Counted from the stretch's first letter, positions 11,132 through 24,477 are shown. The stretch is DNA of 64,000 bases from Mastigias papua (GCA_964019165.1 OZ025280.1:9666428-9730427); one strand, 5' to 3'. Numbers and translations: made by a program. Notes: a model not told the origin generated them from the letters alone.

Positions 11132-11353
11132 TGTAAGGGCAGTACAACGACACGTCAAGTCTGAGACAGACATCAATATCAGTTGTTAATTGCCTATAAA
11201 TCAGCCGTCTAGAACAAAGGGATGGTTTTTTTTAAATAAGACGTGATGCAGATAAGTAGTGGTTATTCTTTAGTATGTTTTGCTGTAAATAAAATGAAGT
11301 AAAATATATATGTGGTATCTCTGACTTTCCAACCTCACAACTCCTTCACAACA
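11132..11353 (+). mobile_element. 5' LTR of a BEL/Pao-like retrotransposon
   Basis: Starts TGTAAGGGCAG and ends CTTCACAACA, the TG...CA form of an LTR, about 222 bp. It contains an AATAAA signal at 11288-11293 and lies 2 bp upstream of a primer-binding site, which fixes it as the 5' LTR. The matching 3' LTR is not in the window, so neither LTR identity nor target duplication can be judged. Confidence 0.65.
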
Positions 11354-11355
11354 AA

Positions 11356-11373
11356 TGGCGCCCAACGTGGGGC
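11356..11373 (+). other. primer-binding site, tRNA-Lys type
   Basis: TGGCGCCCAACGTGGGGC is the exact complement of the 3' 18 nt of the animal tRNA-Lys(CUU) type primer as known from retroelements. Minus-strand DNA synthesis would start here. Confidence 0.8.
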
Positions 11374-11480
11374 CAGAAAGTCAGTAAAAAGAGAAGAATT
11401 GAAAAGAAAGCAGCCTAAAGAATACCAGAATGATAAACGAAAGAAACAAAATAGAAGAAACGCATGAAAATTAAGAACGA

Positions 11481-11997
11481 TTGAGGAGAATACGAGCAGG
11501 AAACCGAGCCATGGTAACGAAAATAGAAAGGGAAGCGGCTGCTATCATAAATGCTTATGGAAGCAATCTAAGCCAGGATCATATATTGAAACTAGAATCA
11601 TGTACGAAAACTTTGAAAACGAAACAGAAACACTTGGCAGAATTAGACGACCAGATTTTAGTGCACTGTGACTTGGAAGAAATCGAAAAGGAACTTGAAG
11701 AATCGACAGAAGTCAGTTCAAAAATCGAAGTTATAGTGTCAAAGATAGACAAATGTAGAATTGGATTGGCACGTAATGAAACAACCGAAACAGTCACCGC
11801 ACAAGATACGTTTTCCCAAGGCACGTCCACACAAGGTACGTATTCACAAGGTACGTCAGTATGCCTTCGCAGATACACAATGGTTTTACTACACGCCGAC
11901 TTGAATTTTTAACCGAAAAGTCACCATTCAGACGAAGCACGTCATCATCGTCAAGTGCACAAACTGGAATCAAACTGCCAAAGATATCTCTAGCAAA
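11481..11997 (+). pseudogene. N-terminal gag fragment, BEL/Pao-like (DUF1759-like), frameshifted and cut by satellite
   Basis: The frame open from 11481 (first ATG 11511) to 11912 gives a charged helical protein: AMVTKIEREAAAIINAYGS, KTKQKHLAELDDQILVHC and DLEEIEKELEES, like the coiled N-terminus of BEL/Pao gag. Three near-identical QGT-S/Y blocks (about 11812-11860) form a small internal repeat. The frame then shifts: the continuation (TRRLEFL, SSSSSAQTGIKLPKISL) is read in the frame beginning near 11861. LPKISL resembles the LPK-L-L motif that opens the gag core in this group. Just after it, at about 11998, the sequence turns into the 92-bp satellite. No protease, reverse transcriptase or integrase of this element is present. 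Confidence 0.55.
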
Positions 11998-13064
11998 TAT
12001 ACCGCTGAGAGTGGCGCTAATTGTAAGATCCAACCATTGTCTAATGAATCTTATCACAACATTATCAAGATTGTCAATGACCCAAGTATAATGCCACTGA
12101 GGGTGGCGCTATTTGTAAGATCCAACCATTGTCTAATGAATCTTATCACAACATCATCAAGATTTTCAATGACCGAAGTATAATGCCACTGAGGGTGGCG
12201 CTACTCATAAGATCCAACCATTGTCTAATGATTCGTATCACAACATTATCAAGATTTTCAATGACCCAAGTATAATGCCACTGAGGGTGGCGCTAAGTGT
12301 AAGATCCAACCATTGTCTAATGAATCTCATCACGACATTATCAAGATTTTCAATGACCCAAGTATAATGCCACTGAGGGTGGCGCTAATTGTAAGATCAA
12401 ACCATTGTCTAATGAATCTTTTCACACCATTATCAAGATTTTGAATGACCCAAGTAGAATGCCACTGAGGGTGGCGCTACTTATAAGATCCAACCATTGT
12501 CTAATGAATCGTATCACAACATTATCAAGATTTTCAATGACCCAAGTATAATGCCACTGAGGGTGGCGCTAAGTGTAAGATCCAAACATTGTCTAATGAA
12601 TCTTATCACAACATTATCAAGATTTTCAATGACCCAAGTATAATGCCACTGAGAGTGGCGCTAATTGTAAGATCCAACCATTGTCTAATGAATCTCATCA
12701 CAACATTATCAAGATTTTCAATGACCCATGTATAATGCCACTGAGGGTGGCGCTAAGTGTAAGATCCAACCATTCTCTAATGAATCTCATCACAACATTA
12801 TCAAGATTGTCAATGACCCAAGTATAATGCCACTGAGAGTGGCTCTACTTGTAAGATCCACCCATTGTCTAATGAATCTTATCACAACAGTAGTACGATT
12901 TTCAATGACCCAAGTATAATGCCACTGAGGGTGGCGCTAAATGTAAGATCCAACCATTGTCTAATGAATCTTATCACAACATTATCAAGATTTTCAATGA
13001 CCCAAGTATAATGCCACTGAGGGTGGCGCTATTTGTAAGATCCAACCATTGTCTAATGAATCTT
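11998..13064 (+). repeat. 92-bp satellite array, block 1 (about 11-12 monomers)
   Basis: Tandem monomers of 92 bp (for example ATTATCAAGA at 12061 and its equivalent at 12153). Key words of the monomer are TCAATGACCCAAGTATAATG, GCCACTGAGGGTGGCGCTA, GTAAGATCCAACCATTGTCT and AATGAATCTTATCACAACA. It starts mid-monomer where the gag fragment ends and stops at the first 467-bp element. Confidence 0.95.
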
Positions 13065-13531
13065 TAGTAATTCTCTTCGTTTGAATATTTGAATTACTAA
13101 TGAAGTTTTATACTATATTAATTGAACGGTCTCACCACTGTACTTCTCTTTTCTTTTCTCTCGTCGTTGTAGACTGGAGACAATAAGCTACACGCGAATT
13201 GTATTTTGTGTGTGTTTCTTCGCCAAGATAGAAATTCAACTGACTATTTTACAATTTGAATTGGTATATACATTTGCTCCCCGGAATTACGTATAAAGAT
13301 GGAATAACAAAAATCGATGTGGTAAAGGAAAGGCTAGACAATGTGTTGAGGGAAAGTTAGTATAACAATAGGCCTAACAAAACGGCACGGTGTTATGACG
13401 CAATAGAATGTTAGTGTGATGTTAGTTTAGTGTTAGCGGAGAGGAAGTGATGGCAATGAGTTGTAGAAAAAACACGCAATGAATGAATGAATGGAGTGGA
13501 GGATAAAGTAACTAAAAATGTAATTGCTACA
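13065..13531. mobile_element. 467-bp element in satellite, copy 1, with AATCTT target duplication
   Basis: A unique sequence inside the satellite, bounded by AATCTT on both sides (13059-13064 and 13532-13537). The uninterrupted monomer has AATCTT once, so this fits a 6-bp target duplication. Ends are weakly inverted (TAGTAATT at left; TAGCAATT from the right end). A hairpin, TTAGTAATTC / GAATTACTAA (13064-13073 and 13091-13100), sits at the left end. There is no coding capacity. A non-autonomous DNA element is the simplest reading; family unknown. Confidence 0.6.
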
Positions 13532-14832
13532 AATCTTATCACAACATTATGACGATTTTCAATGACCCAAGTATAATGCCACTGAGGGTGGCGCTACTTG
13601 TAAGATCCAACCATTGTCTAATGAATCTTATCACAACATTATCAAGATTTTCAATGACCCAAGTATAATGCCACTGAGGGTGGCGCTAATTGTAAGATCC
13701 AACCATTGTCTAATGAATCTTATCACAACATTATCAAGATTTTCAATGACCCAAGTATAATGCCACTGAGAATGGCGCTAAGTGTAAGATCCAACCATTG
13801 TCTAATGAATCTCATCACAACATTATCAAGATTTTCAATGACCCATGTATAATGCCACTGAGGGTGGCACTAAGTGTAAGATCCAACCATTCTCTACTGA
13901 ATCTCATCACAACATTATCAAGATTTTCAATGACCCAAGTATAATGCCACTGAGGGTGGCGCTACTTGTAAGATCAAACCATTGTCTAATGAATCTTTTC
14001 ACAACATTATCAAGATTTTCAATGACCCAAGTATAATGCCACTGAGGGTGGCGCTAATTGTAAGATCCAACCATTGTCTAATGAATCTTATCACAACATT
14101 ATGAAGATTTTCAATGACCCAAGTATAATGCCACTGAGAGTGGCGCTAATTGTAAGATCCAGCCATTGTCTAATGACTCTTATCATAAGATTATCAAGAA
14201 TTTCAATGACCCAAGTATAATGCCACTGAGGGTGGCACTAAGTGTAAGATCCAACCAGTGTCTAATGAATCTTATCACACCATTATCAAGATTTTCAATG
14301 ACCCAAGTATAATGCCACTGAGGGTGACGCTACTTGTGAGATCCAACCATTGTCTAATGAATCTTATCACAACATTATCAAGATTTTCAATGACCCAAGT
14401 ATAGTGCCACTGAGGGTTGCGCTAAGTGTAAGATCCAACCTCCAACCATTGTCTAATGAATCTTATCACAACAGTATCAAGATTTTCAATGACCCAAGTA
14501 TAATGCCACTGAGGGTGGCGCTAATTGTAAGATCCAACCATTGTCTAATGAATCTTATCACACCATTATAAAGATTTTCAATGACCCAAGTATAATGCCA
14601 CTGAGGGTGGCGCTAATTGTAAGATCCAACCATTGTCTAATGAATCTTATCACACCATTATCAAGATTTTCAATGACCCAAGTATAATGCCACTGAGGGT
14701 GGCGCTAAATGTAAGATCCAACCATTGTCTAATGAATCTTATCACAACATTATCAAGATTTTCAATGACCCAAGTATAATGCCACTGAGGGTGGCGCTAT
14801 TTGTAAGATCCAACCATTGTCTAATGAATCTT
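13532..14832 (+). repeat. 92-bp satellite array, block 2 (about 14 monomers)
   Basis: The monomer series has a recognisable order of variants (GACGATTTTC; CTGAGAATGGCGC; CCCATGTATAATG; TTCTCTACTGAATC) that recurs in blocks 3 and 4. It includes one 99-bp monomer with a duplicated 7-bp CTCCAAC/CCAACCT stretch near 14440. Confidence 0.95.
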
Positions 14833-15299
14833 TAGTAATTCTCTTCGTTTGAATATTTGAATTACTAATGAAGTTTTATACTATATTAATTGAACGGTCT
14901 CACAACTGTACTTCTCTTTTCTTTTCTCTCGTCGTTGTAGACTGGAGACAATAAGCTACACCCGAATTGTATTTTGTGTGTGTTTCTTCGCCAAGATAGA
15001 AATTCAACTGACTATTTTACAATTTGAATTGGTATATACATTTGCTCCCCGGAATTACGTATAAAGATGGAATAACAAAAATCGATGTGGTAAAGGAAAG
15101 GCTAGACAATGTGTTGAGGGAAAATTAGTATAACAATAGGCCTAACAAAACGGCACGGTGTTATGACGCAATAGAATGTTAGTGTGATGTTAGTTTAGTG
15201 TTAGCGGAGAGGAAGTGATGGCAATGAGTTGTAGAAAAAACACGCAATGAATGAATGAATGGAGTGGAAGATAAAGTAACTAAAAATGTAATTGCTACA
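14833..15299. mobile_element. 467-bp element in satellite, copy 2
   Basis: Nearly identical to the element at 13065, at the same monomer position with the same AATCTT flanks. It was therefore multiplied together with its flanking satellite and not inserted anew. Confidence 0.6.
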
Positions 15300-17060
15300 A
15301 ATCTTATCACAACATTATGACGATTTTCAATGACCCAAGTATAATGCCACTGAGGGTGGCGCTACTTGTAAGATCCAACCATTGTCTAATGAATCTTATC
15401 ACAACATTATCAAGATTTTCAATGACCCAAGTATAATGCCACTGAGGGTGGCGCTAATTGTAAGATCCAACCATTGTCTAATGAATCTTATCACAACATT
15501 ATCAAGATTTTCAATGACCCAAGTATAATGCCACTGAGAATGGCGCTAAGTGTAAGATCCAACCATTGTCTAATGAATCTCATCACAACATTATCAAGAT
15601 TTTCAATGACCCATGTATAATGCCACTGAGGGTGGCACTAAGTGTAAGATCCAACCATTCTCTACTGAATCTCATCACAACATTATCAAGATTTTCAATG
15701 ACCCAAGTATAATGCCACTGAGGGTGGCGCTACTTGTAAGATCAAACCATTGTCTAATGAATCTTTTCACAACATTATCAAGATTTTCAATGACCCAAGT
15801 ATAATGCCACTGAGGGTGGCGCTAATTGTAAGATCCAACCATTGTCTAATGAATCTTATCACAACATTATCAAGATTTTCAATGACCCAAGTATAATGCC
15901 ACTGAGAATGGCGCTAAGTGTAAGATCCAACCATTGTCTAATGAATCTCATCACAACATTATCAAGATTGTCAATGACCCATGTATAATGCCACTGAGGG
16001 TGGCACTAAGTGTAAGATCCAACCAGTCTCTACTGAATCTCATCACAACATTATCAAGATTTTCAATGACCCAAGTATAATGCCACTGAGGGTGGCGCTA
16101 CTTGTAAGATCAAACCATTGTCTAATGAATCTTTTCACAACATTATCAAGATTTTCAATGACCCAAGTATAATGCCACTGAGGGTGGCGCTAATTGTAAG
16201 ATCCAACCATTGTCTAATGAATCTTATCACAACATTATGAAGATTTTCAATGACCCAAGTATAATGCCACTGAGAGTGGCGCTAATTGTAAGATCCAGCC
16301 ATTGTCTAATGACTCTTATCATAAGATTATCAAGAATTTCAATGACCCAAGTATAATGCCACTGAGGGTGGCACTAAGTGTAAGATCCAACCAGTGTCTA
16401 ATGAATCTTATCACACCATTATCAAGATTTTCAATGACCCAAGTATAATGCCACTGAGGGTGACGCTACTTGTGAGATCCAACCATTGTCTAATGAATCT
16501 TATCACAACACTATCAAGATTTTCAAAGAACCAAGTATAATGCCACTGAGAGTGGCGCTAATTGTAAGATCCAACCATTGTCTAATGAATCTTATCACAA
16601 CATTATCAAGATTTTCAATGACCCAAGTATAGTGCCACTGAGGGTTGCGCTAATTGTAAGATCCAACCTCCAACCATTGTCTAATGAATCTTATCACAAC
16701 ATTATCAAGATTTTCAATGACCCAAGTATAATGCCACTGAGGGTGGCGCTAATTGTAAGATCCAACCATTGTCTAATGAATCTTATCACACCATTATCAA
16801 GATTTTCAATGACCCAAGTATAATGCCACTGAGGGTGGCGCTTATTGTAAGATCCAACCATTGTCTAATGAATCTTATCACAACAGTAGTACGATTTTCA
16901 ATGACCCAAGTATAATGCCACTGAGGGTGGCGCTAAATGTAAGATCCAACCATTGTCTAATGAATCTTATCACAACATTATCAAGATTTTCAATGACCCA
17001 AGTATAATGCCACTGAGGGTGGCGCTATTTGTAAGATCCAACCATTGTCTAATGAATCTT
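15300..17060 (+). repeat. 92-bp satellite array, block 3 (about 19 monomers)
   Basis: Same variant order as block 2 but 460 bp (five monomers) longer. This includes a local four-monomer (368-bp) duplication visible as the repeated CCCATGTATAATG variant at about 15610 and 15978. Confidence 0.95.
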
Positions 17061-17527
17061 TAGTAATTCTCTTCGTTTGAATATTTGAATTACTAATGAA
17101 GTTTTATACTATATTAATTGAACGGTCTCACCACTGTACTTCTCTTTTCTTTTCTCTCGTCGTTGTAGACTGGAGACAATAAGCTACACCCGAATTGTAT
17201 TTTCTGTGTGTTTCTTCGCCAAGATAGAAATTCAACTGACTATTTTACAATTTGAATTGGTATATACATTTGCTCCCCGGAATTACGTATAAAGATGGAA
17301 TAACAAAAATCGATGTGGTAAAGGAAAGGCTAGACAATGTGTTGAGGGAAAGTTAGTATAACAATAGGCCTAACAAAACGGCACGGTGTTATGACGCAAT
17401 AGAATGTTAGTGTGATGTTAGTTTAGTGTTAGCGGAGAGGAAGTGATGGCAATGAGTTGTAGAAAAAACACGCAATGAATGAATGAATGGAGTGGAAGAT
17501 AAAGTAACTAAAAATGTAATTGCTACA
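17061..17527. mobile_element. 467-bp element in satellite, copy 3
   Basis: Third near-identical copy, again flanked by AATCTT at the same monomer position. Differences from copies 1 and 2 are single bases (for example TTTCTGTGTG for TTTTGTGTGTG at about 17202). Confidence 0.6.
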
Positions 17528-20500
17528 AATCTTATCACAACATTATGACGATTTTCAATGACCCAAGTATAATGCCACTGAGGGTGGCGCTACTTGTAAG
17601 ATCCAACCATTGTCTAATGAATCTTATCACAACATTATCAAGATTTTCAATGACCCAAGTATAATGCCACTGAGGGTGGCGCTAATTGTAAGATCCAACC
17701 ATTGTCTAATGAATCTTATCACAACATTATCAAGATTTTCAATGACCCAAGTATAATGCCACTGAGAATGGCGCTAAGTGTAAGATCCAACCATTGTCTA
17801 ATGAATCTCATCACAACATTATCAAGATTTTCAATGACCCATGTATAATGCCACTGAGGGTGGCACTAAGTGTAAGATCCAACCATTCTCTACTGAATCT
17901 CATCACAACATTATCAAGATTTTCAATGACCCAAGTATAATGCCACTGAGGGTGGCGCTACTTGTAAGATCAAACCATTGTCTAATGAATCTTTTCACAA
18001 CATTATCAAGATTTTCAATGACCCAAGTATAATGCCACTGAGGGTGGCGCTAATTGTAAGATCCAACCATTGTCTAATGAATCTTATCACAACATTATGA
18101 AGATTTTCAATGACCCAAGTATAATGCCACTGAGAGTGGCGCTAATTGTAAGATCCAGCCATTGTCTAATGACTCTTATCATAAGATTATCAAGAATTTC
18201 AATGACCCAAGTATAATGCCACTGAGGGTGGCACTAAGTGTAAGATCCAACCATTGTCTAATGAATCTTATCACACCATTATCAAGATTTTCAATGACCC
18301 AAGTATAATGCCACTGAGGGTGACGCTACTTGTGAGATCCAACCATTGTCTAATGAATCTTATCACAACACTATCAAGATTTTCAAAGAACCAAGTATAA
18401 TGCCACTGAGAGTGGCGCTAATTGTAAGATCCAACCATTGTCTAATGAATCTTATCACAACATTATCAAGATTTTCAATGACCCAAGTATAGTGCCACTG
18501 AGGGTTGCGCTAAGTGTAAGATCCAACCTCCAACCATTGTCTAATGAATCTTATCACAACATTATCAAGATTTTCAATGACCCAAGTATAATGCCACTGA
18601 GGGTGGCGCTTATTGTAAGATCCAACCATTGTCTAATGAATCTTATCACAACATTATCAAGATTTTCAATGACCCAAGTATAATGCCACTGAGGGTGGCG
18701 CTAATTGTAAGATCCAACCATTGTCTAATGAATCTTATCACAACATTATCAAGATTTTCAATGACCCAAGTATAGTGCCACTGAGGGTTGCGCTAATTGT
18801 AAGATCCAACCTCCAACCATTGTCTAATGAATCTTATCACACGATTATCAAGATGTTCAATGACCCAAGTATAATGCCACTGAGAGTGGCGCTAATTGTA
18901 AGATCCAACCATTGTCTAATGAATCTTATCACAACATTATCAAGATTGTCAATGACCCAAGTATAATGCCACTGAGGGTGGCGCTAAATGTAAGATCCAA
19001 CCATTGTCTAATGAATCTTATCACAACATTATCAAGATTTTCAATGACCCAAGTATAATGCCACTGAGGGTGGCGCTTATTGTAAGATCCAACCATTGTC
19101 TAATGAATCTTATCACAACATTATCAAGATTTTCAATGACCCAAGTATAATGCCACTGAAGGTGGCGCTACTTGTAAGATCCAACCATTGTCTAATGAAT
19201 CTTATCAAAACATTATCAAGATTTTCAATGACCCAAGTATAATGCCACTGAGAGTGGCGCTAATTGTAAGATCGAACCATTGTCCAATGAATCTTATCAC
19301 ACCATTATCAAGATTTTCAATGACCCAAGTATAATGCCACTGAGGGTGGCGCTAATTGTAAGATCCAACCATTGTCTAATGAATCTTATCACAACATTAT
19401 CAAGATTTTCAATGACCCAAGTATAATGCCACTGAGGGTGGCGCTAATTGTAAGTCCAACCATTGTCTAATGAATCTTATCACAACATTATCAAGATTTT
19501 CAATGACCCAAGTATAATGCCACTGAGGGTGGCGCTAAGTGTAAGATCCAACCATTGTCTAATGAATCTTATCACAACATTATCAAGATTTTCAATGACC
19601 CAAGTATAATGCCACTGAGGATGGCGCTAATTGTAAGATCCAACCATTGTCTAATGAATCTCATCACAACATTATCAAGATTTTCAATGACCCATGTATA
19701 ATGCCACTGAGGGTGGCACTAAGTGTAAGATCCAACCATTCTCTACTGAATCTCATCACAACATTATCAAGATTTTCAATGACCCAAGTATAATGCCACT
19801 GAGGGTGGCGCTACTTGTAAGATCAAACCATTGTCTAATGAATCTTTTCACAACATTATCAAGATTTTCAATGACCCAAGTATAATGCCACTGAGGGTGG
19901 CGCTAATTGTAAGATCCAACCATTGTCTAATGAATCTTATCACAACATTATGAAGATTTTCAATGACCCAAGTATAATGCCACTGAGAGTGGCGCTAATT
20001 GTAAGATCCAGCCATTGTCTAATGACTCTTATCATAAGATTATCAAGAATTTCAATGACCCAAGTATAATGCCACTGAGGGTGGCACTAAGTGTAAGATC
20101 CAACCATTGTCTAATGAATCTTATCACACCATTATCAAGATTTTCAATGACCCAAGTATAATGCCACTGAGGGTGACGCTACTTGTGAGATCCAACCATT
20201 GTCTAATGAATCTTATCACAACACTATCAAGATTTTCAAAGAACCAAGTATAATGCCACTGAGAGTGGCGCTAATTGTAAGATCCAACCATTGTCTAATG
20301 AATCTTATCACAACATTATCAAGATTTTCAATGACCCAAGTATAGTGCCACTGAGGGTTGCGCTAATTGTAAGATCCAACCTCCAACCATTGTCTAATGA
20401 ATCTTATCACAACATTATCAAGATTTTCAATGACCCAAGTATAATGCCACTGAGGGTGGCGCTTATTGTAAGATCCAACCATTGTCTAATGAATCTTATC

Positions 20501-23500
20501 ACAACATTATCAAGATTTTCAATGACCCAAGTATAATGCCACTGAGGGTGGCGCTAATTGTAAGATCCAACCATTGTCTAATGAATCTTATCACAACATT
20601 ATCAAGATTTTCAATGACCCAAGTATAGTGCCACTGAGGGTTGCGCTAATTGTAAGATCCAACCTCCAACCATTGTCTAATGAATCTTATCACACGATTA
20701 TCAAGATGTTCAATGACCCAAGTATAATGCCACTGAGAGTGGCGCTAATTGTAAGATCCAACCATTGTCTAATGAATCTTATCACAACATTATCAAGATT
20801 GTCAATGACCCAAGTATAATGCCACTGAGGGTGGCGCTAAATGTAAGATCCAACCATTGTCTAATGAATCTTATCACAACATTATCAAGATTTTCAATGA
20901 CCCAAGTATAATGCCACTGAGGGTGGCGCTTATTGTAAGATCCAACCATTGTCTAATGAATCTTATCACAACATTATCAAGATTTTCAATGACCCAAGTA
21001 TAATGCCACTGAAGGTGGCGCTAATTGTAAGATCCAACCATTGTCTAATGAATCTTATCAAAACATTATCAAGATTTTCAATGACCCAAGTATAATGCCA
21101 CTGAGAGTGGCGCTAATTGTAAGATCGAACCATTGTCCAATGAATCTTATCACACCATTATCAAGATTTTCAATGACCCAAGTATAATGCCACTGAGGGT
21201 GGCGCTAATTGTAAGATCCAACCATTGTCTAATGAATCTTATCACAACATTATCAAGATTTTCAATGACCCAAGTATAATGCCACTGAGGGTGGCGCTAA
21301 TTGTAAGTCCAACCATTGTCTAATGAATCTTATCACAACATTATCAAGATTTTCAATGACCCAAGTATAATGCCACTGAGGGTGGCGCTAAGTGTAAGAT
21401 CCAACCATTGTCTAATGAATCTTATCACAACATTATCAAGATTTTCAATGACCCAAGTATAATGCCACTGAGGATGGCGCTAATTGTAAGATCCAACCAT
21501 TGTCTAATGAATCTCATCACAACATTATCAAGATTTTCAATGACCCATGTATAATGCCACTGAGGGTGGCACTAAGTGTAAGATCCAACCATTCTCTACT
21601 GAATCTCATCACAACATTATCAAGATTTTCAATGACCCAAGTATAATGCCACTGAGGGTGGCGCTACTTGTAAGATCAAACCATTGTCTAATGAATCTTT
21701 TCACAACATTATCAAGATTTTCAATGACCCAAGTATAATGCCACTGAGGGTGGCGCTAATTGTAAGATCCAACCATTGTCTAATGAATCTTATCACAACA
21801 TTATGAAGATTTTCAATGACCCAAGTATAATGCCACTGAGAGTGGCGCTAATTGTAAGATCCAGCCATTGTCTAATGACTCTTATCATAAGATTATCAAG
21901 AATTTCAATGACCCAAGTATAATGCCACTGAGGGTGGCACTAAGTGTAAGATCCAACCATTGTCTAATGAATCTTATCACACCATTATCAAGATTTTCAA
22001 TGACCCAAGTATAATGCCACTGAGGGTGACGCTACTTGTGAGATCCAACCATTGTCTAATGAATCTTATCACAACACTATCAAGATTTTCAAAGAACCAA
22101 GTATAATGCCACTGAGAGTGGCGCTAATTGTAAGATCCAACCATTGTCTAATGAATCTTATCACAACATTATCAAGATTTTCAATGACCCAAGTATAGTG
22201 CCACTGAGGGTTGCGCTAATTGTAAGATCCAACCTCCAACCATTGTCTAATGAATCTTATCACAACATTATCAAGATTTTCAATGACCCAAGTATAATGC
22301 CACTGAGGGTGGCGCTAATTGTAAGATCCAACCATTGTCTAATGAATCTTATCACAACATTATCAAGATTTTCAATGACCCAAGTATAGTGCCACTGAGG
22401 GTTGCGCTAATTGTAAGATCCAACCTCCAACCATTGTCTAATGAATCTTATCACACGATTATCAAGATGTTCAATGACCCAAGTATAATGCCACTGAGAG
22501 TGGCGCTAATTGTAAGATCCAACCATTGTCTAATGAATCTTATCACAACATTATCAAGATTGTCAATGACCCAAGTATAATGCCACTGAGGGTGGCGCTA
22601 AATGTAAGATCCAACCATTGTCTAATGAATCTTATCACAACATTATCAAGATTTTCAATGACCCAAGTATAATGCCACTGAGGGTGGCGCTTATTGTAAG
22701 ATCCAACCATTGTCTAATGAATCTTATCACAACATTATCAAGATTTTCAATGACCCAAGTATAATGCCACTGAAGGTGGCGCTAATTGTAAGATCCAACC
22801 ATTGTCTAATGAATCTTATCAAAACATTATCAAGATTTTCAATGACCCAAGTATAATGCCACTGAGAGTGGCGCTAATTGTAAGATCGAACCATTGTCCA
22901 ATGAATCTTATCACACCATTATCAAGATTTTCAATGACCCAAGTATAATGCCACTGAGGGTGGCGCTAATTGTAAGATCCAACCATTGTCTAATGAATCT
23001 TATCACAACATTATCAAGATTTTCAATGACCCAAGTATAATGCCACTGAGGGTGGCGCTAATTGTAAGTCCAACCATTGTCTAATGAATCTTATCACAAC
23101 ATTATCAAGATTTTCAATGACCCAAGTATAATGCCACTGAGGGTGGCGCTAAGTGTAAGATCCAACCATTGTCTAATGAATCTTATCACAACATTATCAA
23201 GATTTTCAATGACCCAAGTATAATGCCACTGAGGATGGCGCTAATTGTAAGATCCAACCATTGTCTAATGAATCTTATCACAACATTATCAAGATTTTCA
23301 ATGAACGAAGTATAATGCCACTGAGAGTGGCGCTAATTGTAAGATCCAACCATTGTCTAATGAATCTTATCACACCATTATCAAGATTTTCAAAGACCCA
23401 AGTATAATGCCACTGAGGGTGACGCTAATTATAAGATCCAACCATTGTCTAATGAATCTTATCACAACACTATCAAGATTTTCAAAGAACCAAGTATAAT

Positions 23501-23936
23501 GCCACTGAGGGTGGCGCTAATTATAAGATCCAACCATTGTCTAATGAATCTTATCACAACATTATCAAGATTTTCAATGACCCAAGTATAATGCCACTGA
23601 GGGTGGCGCTAATTGTAAGATCCAACCTCCAACCATTGTCTAATGAATCTTATCACAACATTATCAAGATTTTCAATGACCCAAGTATAATGCCACTGAG
23701 GGTGGCGCTACTTGTAAGATCCAACCATTGTCTAATGAATCTTATCCCAACATTATCAAGATTTTCAATGACCCAAGTGTAATGCCACTGAGAATGGCGC
23801 TAAGTGTAAGATCCAACCATTGTCTAATGAATCTCATCACAACATTATCAAGATTTTCAATGACCCAAGTATAATGCCACTGAGGGTGGCGCTAATTGTA
23901 AGATCCAACCATTGTCTTATGAATCTTATCACAACA
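17528..23936 (+). repeat. 92-bp satellite array, block 4 (about 70 monomers)
   Basis: The block contains a 1853-bp higher-order repeat (17841, 19694, 21547). It ends exactly at ...CTTATCACAACA, where the first intact Helitron-like unit is inserted. Confidence 0.95.
17841..23270 (+). repeat. 1853-bp higher-order repeat, three copies (last one monomer short)
   Basis: Variant landmarks recur at a fixed shift: CCCATGTATAATG at 17841, 19694 and 21547, and a 99-bp monomer near 18525, 20378 and 22231. 1853 equals 20 x 92 plus two 7-bp insertions minus one 1-bp deletion (GTAAGTCCAACC at 19453, 21306, 23067). Copy 3 lacks one 92-bp monomer and diverges after about 23270. Confidence 0.85.
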
Positions 23937-24477
23937 CTAGCTTAGTACTGATAGCCCGCTAGAACGCGGGCTCCCCTAGCTCCAGTTGAAATGTTGCATA
24001 TTAGCCTTGGAAAGACTAACACTGTGCCCCCATGAAAGTTGCATGTCCTGGTCGCATAGGATCACGAGAAGGTGACGTTATGGGACTATTCGATGGAGCA
24101 CGTGACTTTCGGCCTTGCATTGTGCAAATCGACGAAAATTGCGAGAAAAAATTGTGCAAAAAGTGGTCGGATACCTGCGCTAGGCTACGGGGCAGTAAAG
24201 GGACAGGAAGAAAGTCAAGAAGCCCCGTAGCCTAGCGCAGGTATCCGAGCATTTTTTGCACAATGTTTTCTCGCAATTTTCTTCCATTTGCACAATGCAA
24301 GGCCGAAAGTCACATGCTCCATCGCAGAGGCCCATGACGTCACCTTCTCGTGATCCTATGCGACCAGACCAAGCAATTTTCATGGGGGCACAGCGTTAGT
24401 CTTTCCAAGGCTAATATGCAACTTTTGAACTGGGGCTAGGGAAGCCCGCGTGTAGCGGGCTATCAGTACTAAGCTAG
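23937..24477. repeat. fold-back palindrome of unit 1 (257-bp arms, 28-bp loop)
   Basis: Left arm 23937-24193 is the reverse complement, with some substitutions, of right arm 24222-24477. Both outer ends read CTAGCTTAGTACTGATAGCC inward, followed by a GC hairpin (GCCCGC/GCGGGC). The right arm carries TGACGTCA at 24335-24342; the left arm has TGACGTTA. Overlapping reading frames on both strands are artefacts of the palindrome. Confidence 0.9.

Noticed and set aside
12040..12153. Possible hammerhead ribozyme in the satellite (CTAATGA resembles CTGATGA)
   Set aside because: The core has the wrong base, and no GAAA at the right place on the same strand closes a three-stem fold; the other strand also lacks CTGATGA.
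24032..24383. Pairs of 67-codon frames on opposite strands in each fold-back
   Set aside because: Both strands of a palindrome necessarily encode the same frame. No similarity to known proteins; conserved only as DNA.
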